Assembly (NCBI RefSeq): GCF_004804355.1 | Contig: NZ_SRWZ01000006.1 | Coordinates: 124,001 to 188,000 of the forward strand | Direction: 5' to 3' | Source: Cognatitamlana onchidii | Lineage (GTDB): Bacteria; Bacteroidota; Bacteroidia; Flavobacteriales; Flavobacteriaceae | Length of the DNA stretch: 64,000 bases | Part shown: piece after piece, positions 25,131 through 35,265 of the stretch | Layout: every line of letters begins with the position of its first letter | Position numbering within the stretch: the first letter of the stretch is position 1 | Translations under genes and position numbers: made by a program | Notes under the pieces: generated by a model | What the model was told of the DNA's origin: nothing | Seen by the model: only the letters and a program-made list of their open reading frames with translations | Database searches by the model: none

Positions 25131-26711
25131 CTAAGTCAATTTTGGCCTTAATTTGAAAAATTCAATAAAACTCTCAGGGTTTTCAACAATGCCCCGCTCA
25201 GAAATTAATTGAATATCAATATTCCTTTCGGTTGCCTTAAATGCAAAATCCTCTAAAATCTCAATAATATCGTTATCTAAATATCTCGTTTTAGTAACAT
25301 CAAGCTCTAAATAGGTGTCTCTAGGCAAGCTATCTAATTCTTTTAGGATAGCCCCTTTATTGAAAAAGGTTACTTCTTCGGCAAGCGTCATCTTAATTTT
25401 ATGTTTTCCATTACTCTTGTCCTCAATGTGCAGGAAGTGTGAATTCTGAAAGCTCTTAATTAATATCACTATAATACCAACTCCCAATCCAAAGCCAATT
25501 CCCCAAAGTAAATCAACAAATACAATCCCTAAAATAGTCGCTGTAAATGGCACCCATTGTTTCCAGCCTAAACTAAACATTTGTTTAAACGTTGATGGCT
25601 TAGCCAGCTTGTATCCTACAAGCAGTAATATAGCCGCTAAAACCGACAGCGGGATCATATTTAATAATCTAGGGATAAGAATAATAGAAGTTAACAAGAA
25701 AAACCCATGAATTATGGCCGAAAGTTTTGATCTTCCTCCGGACTGAATATTGGCAGAACTTCTTACAATCACCTGAGTTATTGGAAGCCCTCCTATCATG
25801 CCAGAAATAATATTTCCTGTTCCTTGTGCGAGTAATTCTCTATTTGTCGGCGTTACATTTTTGTGCGGATCTAATTTATCTGTTGCTTCAACACATAACA
25901 ATGTTTCTAAACTAGCAACAAGTGCAATAGTAAAGGCCACTACCCAAACATCTGGGTTTGTTATGGCCTTAAAATTAGGAAAGCTAAACTGCGCAAAAAA
26001 TGAAGCGCTATCTTCGGGTACAGGTACACTCACTAAATGCGTCTGTGATATACTTAAAGTATCATTTGACTGTGTTATAACATAAAAAATAATCCCAATA
26101 ACCACAACCACAAGAGGTCCTTGAATTAGCTGAAATATCTTTGCCTTTTTTGAAAGCACTTTTTCCCAAAGAATCAAAATCCCTAAACCAACTACTCCAA
26201 TTAATGCAGAACCTGGGGTTATAAACTTGAGCGTATTAAACAAATCAGAAAATGTATTTTCACCATCTACCTGAAAAAAAGCAAAATCCCCTTCGGGATC
26301 GGCATCATATCCAAAGAAATGAGGTATCTGTTTAAGAATAATAATAATCCCTATTCCTGTTAACATCCCTTTAATGACGGATGAAGGAAAATAGTAGCCA
26401 ATAATACCAGCTCTTAACACTCCAAATAACAGTTGAATAACACCGCCTAAAACCACAGCTACCAAAAAATTTTGATACCCTCCTAAGGTGCCAATCGCAG
26501 TAAGTACTATAGCTGCCAATCCAGCAGCAGGACCACTAACCCCTATTTTGGACCCACTTAAAGCTCCAACCACTATACCTCCCACAATACCAGCAATTAA
26601 TCCTGAAAATAGAGGTGCACCACTAGCTAATGCAATCCCCAAACACAATGGCAAGGCCACAAAAAACACGACAATACTAGCTGGTAAATCTTTTTTAATT
26701 GTTTTAAACAT
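25131..26711 (-). CDS. SulP-family anion transporter (short form)
   Basis: A 526-residue inner-membrane transporter, first gene of the SulP-Usp-SulP-carbonic anhydrase run. The conserved opening is PASIVVFFVALPLCLGIALASGAP and the membrane core covers about residues 15-420. A short STAS-like C-terminal domain (about 430-515, with YLELDVTKTRYLDNDIIEIL) follows. It resembles the BicA-type bicarbonate carriers found beside carbonic anhydrase in marine Flavobacteriia, but the substrate is inferred from context. Confidence 0.88.
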   Translation of the reverse strand: MFKTIKKDLPASIVVFFVALPLCLGIALASGAPLFSGLIAGIVGGIVVGALSGSKIGVSGPAAGLAAIVLTAIGTLGGYQNFLVAVVLGGVIQLLFGVLRAGIIGYYFPSSVIKGMLTGIGIIIILKQIPHFFGYDADPEGDFAFFQVDGENTFSDLFNTLKFITPGSALIGVVGLGILILWEKVLSKKAKIFQLIQGPLVVVVIGIIFYVITQSNDTLSISQTHLVSVPVPEDSASFFAQFSFPNFKAITNPDVWVVAFTIALVASLETLLCVEATDKLDPHKNVTPTNRELLAQGTGNIISGMIGGLPITQVIVRSSANIQSGGRSKLSAIIHGFFLLTSIILIPRLLNMIPLSVLAAILLLVGYKLAKPSTFKQMFSLGWKQWVPFTATILGIVFVDLLWGIGFGLGVGIIVILIKSFQNSHFLHIEDKSNGKHKIKMTLAEEVTFFNKGAILKELDSLPRDTYLELDVTKTRYLDNDIIEILEDFAFKATERNIDIQLISERGIVENPESFIEFFKLRPKLT

Positions 26712-26813
26712 ATTACAATGAATTATCCTTTTGATATTTGGAAATATCGAAAAGTTGTTAAAATTAAGACTGAGACTATTTAGATTAAAACAGTCTGAAA
26801 AAAACTCTAAATA

Positions 26814-27116
26814 CTATAATATGATTAGCTCTGGAGGCGGGGAGATAAGATTTAAATGAGGCTTAGGGTACTTTTTAAAAAAGTAAACCAAACTATTATC
26901 GGTTTCATTTAAATCAAATTCTGAAAGATATTTTGAAAAATCATAAAGCAACAATTCTTTATCTTTATTTTTTTCTTGACCTTTTTCTTCTTCTTCACTT
27001 GAAGTATAAAACACAGAAACATCGACCGAATCGTCTACCATCATAATGACTGTTGGCGCACTTACAAACACTAAGAACAACGCAGATAAAAATATGGAAA
27101 CGATGTGTTTTGACAT
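26814..27116 (-). CDS. Small predicted membrane or exported protein
   Basis: A 100-residue protein with a hydrophobic N-terminus (residues 4-27, SIFLSALFLVFVSAPTVIMM) and a soluble part. An acidic stretch (SSEEEEKGQEKNKDKE) lies in the middle and the C-terminus is PPPELIIL. It resembles small proteins often seen at transporter loci of Flavobacteriaceae; no function is known. It lies 97 nt before the SulP start on the same strand and may be transcribed on its own. Confidence 0.55.
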   Translation of the reverse strand: MSKHIVSIFLSALFLVFVSAPTVIMMVDDSVDVSVFYTSSEEEEKGQEKNKDKELLLYDFSKYLSEFDLNETDNSLVYFFKKYPKPHLNLISPPPELIIL

Positions 27117-27169
27117 CTAGGCTCAAGTTTTATTAAGACCTAAATATAAGAATTTCGCGTTAGTTATAA

Positions 27170-27928
27170 CTAAAAGTCCTTTAACAATTTAACATCCTCA
27201 GACATAACCCAACCTGTTTTCCCGTCTGTAAGTTTAATTTTTTGCCAATTATTATAGCTATCTACCACTTGGACTTTAGTACCTTCATGTAACCTAAAAG
27301 CTTCTTCTCCATTAGGGTTTGGCGTGTTCTTTACTCTACTTTCTTGAACAAAGATAATCGCTGGGTTATCAAGTTTTTCAAGATTATATTTATGAAAAGC
27401 TAGTGCTAAGGTGATACAAACCAACATTAATGCCGTTATGCTGGCAATAAATGTAAATCGTTTTCTAAATGTGGAGTACGAAAAATAATAGAACAAGAAC
27501 AATATTACAAAGACAAAAACCAACACAACAGTGCAAACAGCCCAAGAATCGAATGACATTGCATTCGCTATATTCTTAATAATTTTAGCTAATCCCGCTT
27601 CAGGTATTACGTCAATTACATCGATTGTCATGTTTTTCGCAAAGGCCATATTGTCCTTAATATCTTGATCATTAGGATTTAAAAGCAAGGCTTTTTCATA
27701 AAAATAAATACTTGGAGCTATATTGTTTAATTTATAATTGGCATTCCCTAAATTAAAATACAAATCGGCTGAGTGATATCCACTTTCTAAAATAGCCTGA
27801 TAATTATCAATAGCTTCTGCGTACTTCCCTGCATTATAAAAGGCATTGGCCTTCTCAAATAAATCTTGATTTTGAGCAAAACCAACCATAGTCAAAGAAA
27901 TCAACAATATGTGAATTATAAATTTCAT
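27170..27928 (-). CDS. batE: BatE-like TPR and SH3 domain protein
   Basis: Last gene of the aerotolerance (bat) operon, 252 residues. It has a signal peptide (residues 1-18), TPR motifs (about 20-100, with ADLYFNLGNANYKLN), two membrane helices around 130-185, and a C-terminal bacterial SH3 domain (about 195-245, NWQKIKLTDGKTGWV). It begins 1 nt after batD ends, so translation is probably coupled. Confidence 0.85.
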   Translation of the reverse strand: MKFIIHILLISLTMVGFAQNQDLFEKANAFYNAGKYAEAIDNYQAILESGYHSADLYFNLGNANYKLNNIAPSIYFYEKALLLNPNDQDIKDNMAFAKNMTIDVIDVIPEAGLAKIIKNIANAMSFDSWAVCTVVLVFVFVILFLFYYFSYSTFRKRFTFIASITALMLVCITLALAFHKYNLEKLDNPAIIFVQESRVKNTPNPNGEEAFRLHEGTKVQVVDSYNNWQKIKLTDGKTGWVMSEDVKLLKDF

Positions 27929-27929
27929 A

Positions 27930-29708
27930 CTACCTTGCTTGTTTATCTATTAAAGAAATGGTTTTACTAGCCTTTTCATAGTCCTCTTGCATGGTTACGA
28001 TATCAATTGGTGTATAACGTGCCAGTTCACAACGTTCTAAAATACTGTTAAAGGCATTGATAACCTCATTATCCACGTTCCTACCAGACAATAGTTCGGT
28101 TATTTTATCCTTACTTAAATCACTAGTCTCGATACGTAATTTAGCCTTTAAATAATTATGCAAAGCTTTTTCTAAAGCAATGTAAAAGGCCTCCTTTTGA
28201 CCTAGTGATTTTTTTGCGCCTTTTAAATATTTTCTGGCCAGTTTATCGGCTTTTCTAATTTTATTCCCATAAACATCGGCATCTCTAGCTTCTTTCTTTC
28301 TTCTAACAATAACCGCCAACGGTATGGCTATAAACGGTAATAAAAATAAACTCCAAAACAACTTAGTTTTAAAGAAAAAAGATGACTGTACCTCACTAAA
28401 ATCTGTTCGCGTTTTTATAAAAGCAAATTGATCACTATTTAAAACCACCGCTTGTTTGTTTCCGGCAGAAACCACTTTGTTTACATTACCCGAAGTACCG
28501 CTCGATGGTCCGTTTAAAACATTTATAACAATCTCATCTGAAGACAACCGCTTGTAAGACTCTGTTTTTAAGTCGAAATATGAAAATGAAATGCTCGGAA
28601 TAGGGTATTTTCCTTTGTACTGAGGAACCACTGTATAGCTATCTGAAATACTACCTTGCATGCCCGATAAATTTGTTTTTACCTTTTCGTCATGCTCCGG
28701 TTCATAGACTTCTAAAGAACTAGGAAGGGATACTTTTGGAAGCTTAAAGAGTTTTAAATTGCCTTTACCCTTTACACTAACTTTTAGCTGTAACGATTCG
28801 GTAGCATCAAGTTCTGTTTTTGTGGTTGCCACATCAAATGTAAAATCGCCAACGGCACCAGTAAAATCTTGTGGCTTACCCATTTCTGGTAGCGGTTTTA
28901 CATTAATTGTTTTGCTACCTGCCGAAACTGTTTTATTGGCTCTTGCCATTAAAACACTTCCAAAAATGTCTCTTCGGTTAGTAGGAACACGCAAAGCAAT
29001 ATCTAAACTTAAAGGCTCTATATTTAGACGGCCCGTTTTCTGAGGATATAATACCGCCTTTTTATAAATTACATAGCGGTAATCCTCCCCGTTGTACTTA
29101 CCACTTTGCACCTTTTGGTTTTTCGTGTCTAGGTTCTGACTCCAAAAATCATTATATCGAGGGGTGTCAATTTCATTAACATTATCAACGGCTATTTTGT
29201 GAGATATGTATAGCTTATAAACCACCGTTATGGCTTCATTCAAATAGGGATTGGTGTTTGATACCTCTGCAACCAAATGGATGTTTTGCGACGCCAAATA
29301 ATTCGGGTCATTAGGGTCTTTGGGAAGTTCTACTGCTGCCGTCACTTCAACCTTAATAGGAGAGGTTTTAAAGGCGCTTCCATCTACATAAATAGTTGCT
29401 TGCGAAATAGTAAAAACACCTCTTTTCTTTGGTGCCAACCAGTAGCTATACGTTTTTTTGAAGGTTCTAACTCCGTTAATCCATGAATTACTTACAGATT
29501 GATTTGGCCCACCTACCACCGTAAACATTGAAAAATCTGGAGGACTAAAATTATCTCCATCTTGATTCATTATAAAATCAATACGCAGGCGTTCGTTAAT
29601 ACCAAGCTTATGCTTACTAACTTTTGCAAAAAACTCCACCTCTTGTGCAGAAATAAAGCTTACAGACAATGTAACAAGTATGGTTAATATGTGCTTAAGT
29701 AGTTTCAT
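27930..29708 (-). CDS. batD: BatD family protein
   Basis: A membrane-anchored protein of 592 residues in the bat operon. A signal peptide (residues 1-21) precedes a large beta-rich periplasmic part, with FFAKVSKHKLGINERLRIDF near the start. One transmembrane helix lies at about 450-470 and a charged cytoplasmic C-terminal domain follows. BatD proteins accompany the von Willebrand BatA/BatB proteins in stress resistance, with a role not well defined. Confidence 0.9.
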   Translation of the reverse strand: MKLLKHILTILVTLSVSFISAQEVEFFAKVSKHKLGINERLRIDFIMNQDGDNFSPPDFSMFTVVGGPNQSVSNSWINGVRTFKKTYSYWLAPKKRGVFTISQATIYVDGSAFKTSPIKVEVTAAVELPKDPNDPNYLASQNIHLVAEVSNTNPYLNEAITVVYKLYISHKIAVDNVNEIDTPRYNDFWSQNLDTKNQKVQSGKYNGEDYRYVIYKKAVLYPQKTGRLNIEPLSLDIALRVPTNRRDIFGSVLMARANKTVSAGSKTINVKPLPEMGKPQDFTGAVGDFTFDVATTKTELDATESLQLKVSVKGKGNLKLFKLPKVSLPSSLEVYEPEHDEKVKTNLSGMQGSISDSYTVVPQYKGKYPIPSISFSYFDLKTESYKRLSSDEIVINVLNGPSSGTSGNVNKVVSAGNKQAVVLNSDQFAFIKTRTDFSEVQSSFFFKTKLFWSLFLLPFIAIPLAVIVRRKKEARDADVYGNKIRKADKLARKYLKGAKKSLGQKEAFYIALEKALHNYLKAKLRIETSDLSKDKITELLSGRNVDNEVINAFNSILERCELARYTPIDIVTMQEDYEKASKTISLIDKQAR

Positions 29709-29734
29709 TTATAGTCCAAGTCTGGTTGGTTTAC

Positions 29735-30568
29735 CTACCAATCTTTATCTGTCTTTATTATAACCCCTTTTTGTTTTTCAGCATTCATTTTTTCTTGAAC
29801 CTTCTGCTCTTGATTATTCATAGCTTCTAACAAGTTTTTAATCTGTTGAGGCGATAATTGACCTGGTTGAGGTTTTGGCTGTTGTGGTTTTTCTTTTTTA
29901 TCCTCTCCTTCTTTACCCTCATCTTTTTTATCATCTTCAGGTTTACCGTCGTCATCATTTTTATCATCTTCTTTCTGCTCATCTTCGCCCTGATCGTTTT
30001 GGTCCTCCTCATTATCGCCTTCCTGATCTTTATTCTCTTGATCTTCTTTGTTATCTTTATCCTCTTGATTCTCGTCGTTCTGGTCGTCTTTGTTCTGATC
30101 CTCCTGCTGTTTCTGTTCTTCTGCACAAGCCTTAGCAACACTTAAGTTGTATCTTGTTTCATCGTCTATAGGATTATTTCTTAAGGCGTTTTTATAGGCT
30201 TCAACAGCTTCTTTGCATTTTTCATTCTGCATCAAAACGTTCCCCATATTATGAAACGCTTTGTGCTTTTCGTTTTTAGAAGTGGCTGCTTTTGCTGCTT
30301 GCTCTAAACGAAATAAGGCTTCTGGTGCATTTCCATTTTTTATGTAAGCATTAGCTAAATTGTAGGTTCCAGCTACTGAACTAGATTCTTCTGAAATGGC
30401 TTTTCTGTATTCCATTTCTGCTAAAACAAAGTCTTCTTCTATTAAATTATTGCCTTCATAAACATAATCATTGGCTCTTTTAATAGCCAGTTCCTGAACC
30501 TTATCCTTTTCCTGAGAAAAAGATATACTTGAAAAGCATATTATTAATAGTGTTATTATTTGTTTCAT
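29735..30568 (-). CDS. batC: BatC-like TPR protein with a long acidic low-complexity segment
   Basis: A 277-residue exported protein with a signal peptide (residues 1-18) and TPR repeats (about 25-150; GTYNLANAYIKNG and HKAFHNMGNVLMQ). A low-complexity stretch of about 75 residues made almost wholly of D, E, K, N and Q (about 150-228) follows. The C-terminus is basic/Gln-rich and contains PQPGQLSPQQIKNLLEAM. The acidic stretch is typical of BatC proteins and creates several long antisense frames that are not genes. Confidence 0.85.
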   Translation of the reverse strand: MKQIITLLIICFSSISFSQEKDKVQELAIKRANDYVYEGNNLIEEDFVLAEMEYRKAISEESSSVAGTYNLANAYIKNGNAPEALFRLEQAAKAATSKNEKHKAFHNMGNVLMQNEKCKEAVEAYKNALRNNPIDDETRYNLSVAKACAEEQKQQEDQNKDDQNDENQEDKDNKEDQENKDQEGDNEEDQNDQGEDEQKEDDKNDDDGKPEDDKKDEGKEGEDKKEKPQQPKPQPGQLSPQQIKNLLEAMNNQEQKVQEKMNAEKQKGVIIKTDKDW

Positions 30569-30641
30569 TTTTTTACTTCTAAAGTATAAAACCTGTTCTT
30601 TTTTATGAGTTAAAAAACTTATAAATAAAGCAACTCTCTAA

Positions 30642-31679
30642 TCACAAATTCTCATTAAATAAATTCAATTTTTTCAACCATGCTGTTTTTCGTTCCAATA
30701 GAAAAACATCTAACAGCAAAAAGAAAATACCAAATCCTAAAAACCACTGAAATTGATCCTTAAAATCGGCAAATTGTTTCGCTTCAAATTCTGTTTTGTC
30801 CATGGCATTTAAAATCTCTCCTATACTATCCACAACCTCATTTGTGTTTCTTCCGTTTATATAAACGCCATCGGCCTCGTTAGCTATTTCCTGAAGCGTT
30901 TCTTCATTTAGCTTTGTTATAACAGTTTCTCCTTGACTATCTTTTTTATAGTTAAGTACAACGCCGTTTCTTTTCTCTGGAATAGGACCACCCTTAACAT
31001 CTCCTACGCCTATAGTAAAAATTCTAATCCCGTCTTCACTAGCTTCTTCAGCTACCTCTGCCGAAGCTTCGCTATGATCTTCTCCATCAGATATTATAAT
31101 AAGTACACGATTGGTTTGCTCTTGATTATCAAAATAAGTCCTTGATAGTTTAATAGCCTCATTAATTGCTGTACCTTGAGAAGACAGCATGTCTGTATTC
31201 ATACTTTGCAAAAACATTTTTGCTGAGGCATAATCTGTGGTAATAGGCAACTGCGGAAATGCTTTGCCTGCGTAAGCAATAATTCCAACCCTATCACTGG
31301 CCAAATTATTAATGATTTGTGTGACTAATTGTTTCGACTTTTCTAAACGATTGGGCGCAATATCTTCTGCAAGCATACTTTTTGATACATCGACAGCAAA
31401 AACAATATCGACACCTTCACGTTTAACAGTTTCTAACTTGGTGCCAATTTTGGGGTTTACAAGGGCAATAGTCAAACAAAAAAATGCGAGACTTAGCATT
31501 AAAACTTTTAAAGCGCCTTTAAACACAGATCTATTAGGGCTTAATCGCTTAAGAAGCTTCTTATCTGCAAACTTATTCTGAGCCTTATACCTCCAAAATT
31601 GAAGCACCAAAAAGAATAGTATTATAATAGGAATAATACCTAACGCCCAGAACCATATTTTTTCTTCTAACTGATACAT
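30642..31679 (-). CDS. batB: BatB: von Willebrand factor type A membrane protein
   Basis: A 345-residue protein with two N-terminal membrane helices (residues 7-28, 57-75), a VWA domain (about 88-290) with MIDAS motif DVSKSMLAED, and a C-terminal membrane helix (about 312-330). VWA domains bind partners through a metal ion and are typically controlled by the MoxR ATPase of the same operon. It is 14 nt downstream of batA. Confidence 0.9.
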   Translation of the reverse strand: MYQLEEKIWFWALGIIPIIILFFLVLQFWRYKAQNKFADKKLLKRLSPNRSVFKGALKVLMLSLAFFCLTIALVNPKIGTKLETVKREGVDIVFAVDVSKSMLAEDIAPNRLEKSKQLVTQIINNLASDRVGIIAYAGKAFPQLPITTDYASAKMFLQSMNTDMLSSQGTAINEAIKLSRTYFDNQEQTNRVLIIISDGEDHSEASAEVAEEASEDGIRIFTIGVGDVKGGPIPEKRNGVVLNYKKDSQGETVITKLNEETLQEIANEADGVYINGRNTNEVVDSIGEILNAMDKTEFEAKQFADFKDQFQWFLGFGIFFLLLDVFLLERKTAWLKKLNLFNENL

Positions 31680-31693
31680 TATTCGCGTTTCAT

Positions 31694-32701
31694 TTAAACA
31701 AAACTTCTAAAAACGGTAAACCTTAATAGCAATTCTAGCAACAGTAATAGGCCTGCCAAAATAACTAAAGACCGGTATTTTTCATCATAGTTATAGAACT
31801 TAAACTCTTCTATTTCCGTTTTTTCTAATTTGTTAATCTCCTCATAAATTTCTTCAAGCTTCTTGTTATTGGTAGCTCTGAAGTACTTTCCACCTGTAGC
31901 ATCTGCAATTTCTTTTAGTAACTCCTCATCAATTTCTACTTGTGCCCTGGCATATTGAAACTTTCCATTTTGCAAAATAGCAACTGGTGTTAAAGCCATT
32001 CCGTTTGTTCCCAAACCAATAGTATACGTTTTTATACCATATTCAACTGCTAATTCACTCGCTATCTTAGGGTCAATAAAACCAGAATTATTGACACCAT
32101 CCGTAAGTAGAATAATAACTTTACTAGTCGCTTTACTATCTTTCAATCTATTTACTGAAGTGGCTAACCCCATTCCAATAGCCGTTCCGCCTTCAATAAT
32201 AGTATTGTATTTAATACTTTTTAAGGAACGTAATACAATACCTTTATCACTTGTAATTGGTGTTTTAGTATAACTTTCTCCTGCGTATTCAACTAAACCA
32301 ATTCTATCATTTGGACGCCCTTTTATAAACTCGGCTGCCACCTTTTTGAGAGCCTCCAATCTATTAGGAGATAAGTCTTTTGCCAACATACTTGCCGAGA
32401 CATCAATAGCCATAACAATATCAATACCGCGAGTTGTTTTCGTTCTGGTAGAAACGTCTACCGATTGCGGTCTTGCAAGCGCCGTAATAAGTAGTGCCAA
32501 CGCAACAAGCCTTAAACCAAATAAGACATGCTTTAGTTTTGGCAACCAAGAGTGTGTTAACTTGAAACCTTTTAAGCTTGAAATTTTTAACTCGGCTGTT
32601 TGTTTCTTATGCTTTAAGATGTACCATAAAACAGCCGGTGGTATAGCTAAAAACAACCAAAAAAACTCTTTATTTAAAAACTCTACGCCTCCAATCATCA
32701 C
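31694..32701 (-). CDS. batA: BatA: von Willebrand factor type A membrane protein
   Basis: A 335-residue protein with N-terminal membrane helices, a VWA domain with the MIDAS motif DVSASMLAKD and the downstream LLTDGVNNSG metal-binding stretch, and a C-terminal helix (VILAGLLLLLELLLRF). It overlaps the end of the preceding BatD-like gene by 4 nt, indicating translational coupling. Confidence 0.9.
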   Translation of the reverse strand: MMIGGVEFLNKEFFWLFLAIPPAVLWYILKHKKQTAELKISSLKGFKLTHSWLPKLKHVLFGLRLVALALLITALARPQSVDVSTRTKTTRGIDIVMAIDVSASMLAKDLSPNRLEALKKVAAEFIKGRPNDRIGLVEYAGESYTKTPITSDKGIVLRSLKSIKYNTIIEGGTAIGMGLATSVNRLKDSKATSKVIILLTDGVNNSGFIDPKIASELAVEYGIKTYTIGLGTNGMALTPVAILQNGKFQYARAQVEIDEELLKEIADATGGKYFRATNNKKLEEIYEEINKLEKTEIEEFKFYNYDEKYRSLVILAGLLLLLELLLRFTVFRSFV

Positions 32702-34356
32702 TTATCTAGTTCTTTAAGTTCTACTGAATTAAGAATTCGCTCTACCATTTGCTCTGCATAGCTGTCTCCTGTTTTCCATGTTAAGGAAACCTGCTGTACA
32801 ATATTCTGAGTCGTAAACGCCAAAAGCACATATTTACCATTCTCTAACTGCTCTGTTCCTTGAGTAGGCATTTGTAGGGAACCATAAACCTTTAATCCTT
32901 CGGCACCATTTGGAGTAATAAATTTATCATTCTTAGTAACAATATTTTGGGCTCCAGCCGCTTCAAAAGTTTTTAAATTACCATCAATAACTTGATTTAA
33001 ATCAATATTGGTATCGTCTTGTGTTTTATAGTTTGAAGTGGCAACAACAATATTAAATTTATCAATTAAGCTACCGTAACCAAAAAGCGTTATATCAACC
33101 TGCTGTTTCATTTCATCAGAGAGACCAGCATCTATTCTCTTAAGAACCCTTGGTGTTGTTATAGTTACAGGTGGAAAACCGTACTGACTAGTTACCCAAT
33201 CGCCCTCCAAAAGTTCTTTACTATCATGCCCAATAATGGTATCTTTTACATAATTAAAACCAAACTTTAAGGACAACCCTGTTACAGTGGCAAGCAATAA
33301 AAAAACACTAATTCCAACGGTAAGCCATATTTTTTTACGCTTCTTCTTGCGTTCTTGTTCTTCTCTATATTTTTCGTCTAGCAGTTTTTCTTCTTCGGTA
33401 GGTTCTGGTAGCGCCTCTTTAACATGGTCTATTTCAACATCAATAGTTTGTCTATCCATTTTTGCCAATTCAACATCTGGAGCAGATTTAGCAAATTTCA
33501 CCAAATCGGCACGTTGCAAGATACTTTCTAGATTCTTAATATCATCTTTAGAAATATCAATTTGATTTCCTTCTTTTAATAAGGTTAGCCGATCTATGAG
33601 CTCGTTAGTGGTACTCTCCAAAGCCTTGTCGTAAACCTTCTCTTCAAGATACTTTCTAATAATAAATGTTAATTCAGAATAATAGTCTTTTAAGTTTTCG
33701 TGCTCTAAATATGGGCTTTCATCTAGTTTTTTTAATGCCAATTTTGCCCGATCATACGGCGGTAATAACGCGATTTGTTCTTCTTCCGTCAATGGTTTTT
33801 GACGCCATATAAACCAATATAATAGTGCTCCAACCAAAGCCATTATTAGTATTGCTAAAAGCAAGTATTTCCACCACTTACTTCCTGATTTTTCAACAGC
33901 AATAATCGGTTTAATATCGTATAGTCCTTTTGTACTGTCTATTACAACCGTATTCACTTCTACTTTCAAAGAATCTGTAAAAAAGCTTTTATCTCCAATG
34001 ACTATTTTTTGCGGAGGAATAGTATACGACCCTGAATCAAATTGTGTTAACCCGTATTTTTTTATAAGATTGAACTTATCCTTATTTTTTAAGGTATCTA
34101 CATCATAAGACTCTATAACTTCTAAAGGTAAAAAAGTCTGTCCCTCAGGAAAAACTACCAACTTGGAAGTATCTGCTTCTACCTGTATACGATAAGTAAT
34201 TTGCTCTCCAATTTTAATTGAAGTAGAATCTACAGCCGATTTTACTTGAGAAAAGGAAAAATTAGATGCCAGAATAAAAATTACTAAAAACACAATCGAA
34301 GTTAGGCGTCCTAAATCGATATTTTTCCATTTCATAAATTGTAATTCGTTAACCAT
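32698..34356 (-). CDS. Bat-operon protein, BatD-like signal and two membrane helices
   Basis: A 552-residue protein between the DUF58 gene and batA, in the position usual for an extra oxygen-tolerance protein of flavobacterial bat operons. The N-terminus has a signal sequence (IVFLVIFILASNFSFSQ). Two transmembrane helices lie near residues 165-185 and 345-365, with a charged coil between. A C-terminal soluble domain of about 180 residues follows. The start at 34356 has AGGAG about 8 nt upstream. It likely helps the VWA proteins in the membrane. Confidence 0.75.
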   Translation of the reverse strand: MVNELQFMKWKNIDLGRLTSIVFLVIFILASNFSFSQVKSAVDSTSIKIGEQITYRIQVEADTSKLVVFPEGQTFLPLEVIESYDVDTLKNKDKFNLIKKYGLTQFDSGSYTIPPQKIVIGDKSFFTDSLKVEVNTVVIDSTKGLYDIKPIIAVEKSGSKWWKYLLLAILIMALVGALLYWFIWRQKPLTEEEQIALLPPYDRAKLALKKLDESPYLEHENLKDYYSELTFIIRKYLEEKVYDKALESTTNELIDRLTLLKEGNQIDISKDDIKNLESILQRADLVKFAKSAPDVELAKMDRQTIDVEIDHVKEALPEPTEEEKLLDEKYREEQERKKKRKKIWLTVGISVFLLLATVTGLSLKFGFNYVKDTIIGHDSKELLEGDWVTSQYGFPPVTITTPRVLKRIDAGLSDEMKQQVDITLFGYGSLIDKFNIVVATSNYKTQDDTNIDLNQVIDGNLKTFEAAGAQNIVTKNDKFITPNGAEGLKVYGSLQMPTQGTEQLENGKYVLLAFTTQNIVQQVSLTWKTGDSYAEQMVERILNSVELKELDK

Positions 34357-34371
34357 AAATCACTCTCCTTA

Positions 34372-35238
34372 TTAACCTCTTCTTTTAAAGTAGCCCAATA
34401 ATTTTTTCACATAACTTTCGTCTACCCTACAATCAATAACACCAGCACCAGCTTTTGAGAAACTCTCTTTGTAATAGGCTACTTTTTCTTTATAAAACTT
34501 GGCATAATTTTGTCTAACTTTTTTAGATGAAGTATTTACAAGCATATATTCCCCAGATTCTTCATCCTGCATTTGCACAATACCTAAATTTGGAATGTCC
34601 GCTTCTCGTTTATCATAAACTCTAATGCCTGTTACATCATGCTTTCCTGAAACAATTTTCATGGTTTGATGATAGTCTTCGGCCATAAAATCGGAAAGCA
34701 CAAAAACAATGGCTTTCTTTTTCATAACATTTTGCATGAATTTTAAAGCTTCGGCGAGATTAGTTTGCCTACTCTCAGGTTTAAATTCTATGAGTTCTCT
34801 AATAATTCTTAATACATGAGAGCGTCCTTTTTTAGGCGGAATGTACAACTCTACCTGATCTGAAAATAAGATTAAACCAATTTTATCATTGTTTTGAGTA
34901 GCAGAAAATGCTAAAGTGGCGGCTATTTCAGTAACCACCTCATTTTTAAATTGCTCTTCTGTTCCAAACAATTCAGAACCAGATACATCAACCATTAGCA
35001 TCATGGTTAATTCTCGTTCTTCTTCAAAAACCTTTACAAAGGGTTCGTTATAGCGGGCTGTTACATTCCAATCTATATTCCTAACATCATCACCAAATTG
35101 ATACTGACGCACTTCGCTAAAAGTCATACCACGTCCTTTGAAAGTAGAATGATATTCTCCTCCAAAAATATGATCAGACAACCGGCGTGTCTTAATCTCA
35201 ATTTTTCGTACCTTCTTTAGTAATTCTTTAGTATCCAT
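34372..35238 (-). CDS. DUF58 domain-containing protein
   Basis: A 288-residue cytoplasmic protein with the DUF58 signature GRGMTFSEVRQYQFGDDVRNIDWNVTARYNEPFVK and a VWA-like fold (MMLMVDVSGSELFG, VFVLSDFMAED). DUF58 proteins act with MoxR ATPases, and in this operon probably link MoxR to BatA/BatB. It follows moxR after a 79-nt gap with a small inverted repeat and a tandem heptamer. Confidence 0.92.
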   Translation of the reverse strand: MDTKELLKKVRKIEIKTRRLSDHIFGGEYHSTFKGRGMTFSEVRQYQFGDDVRNIDWNVTARYNEPFVKVFEEERELTMMLMVDVSGSELFGTEEQFKNEVVTEIAATLAFSATQNNDKIGLILFSDQVELYIPPKKGRSHVLRIIRELIEFKPESRQTNLAEALKFMQNVMKKKAIVFVLSDFMAEDYHQTMKIVSGKHDVTGIRVYDKREADIPNLGIVQMQDEESGEYMLVNTSSKKVRQNYAKFYKEKVAYYKESFSKAGAGVIDCRVDESYVKKLLGYFKRRG

Positions 35239-35265
35239 CTATAAATTGTCTATTGAATATTTTTT

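Noticed and set aside
29827-30145. Long antisense frames with basic or hydrophobic residues opposite BatC
   Set aside because: They come from the Asp/Glu/Lys low-complexity codons of batC read backwards; their composition is not protein-like and the operon gene is real.
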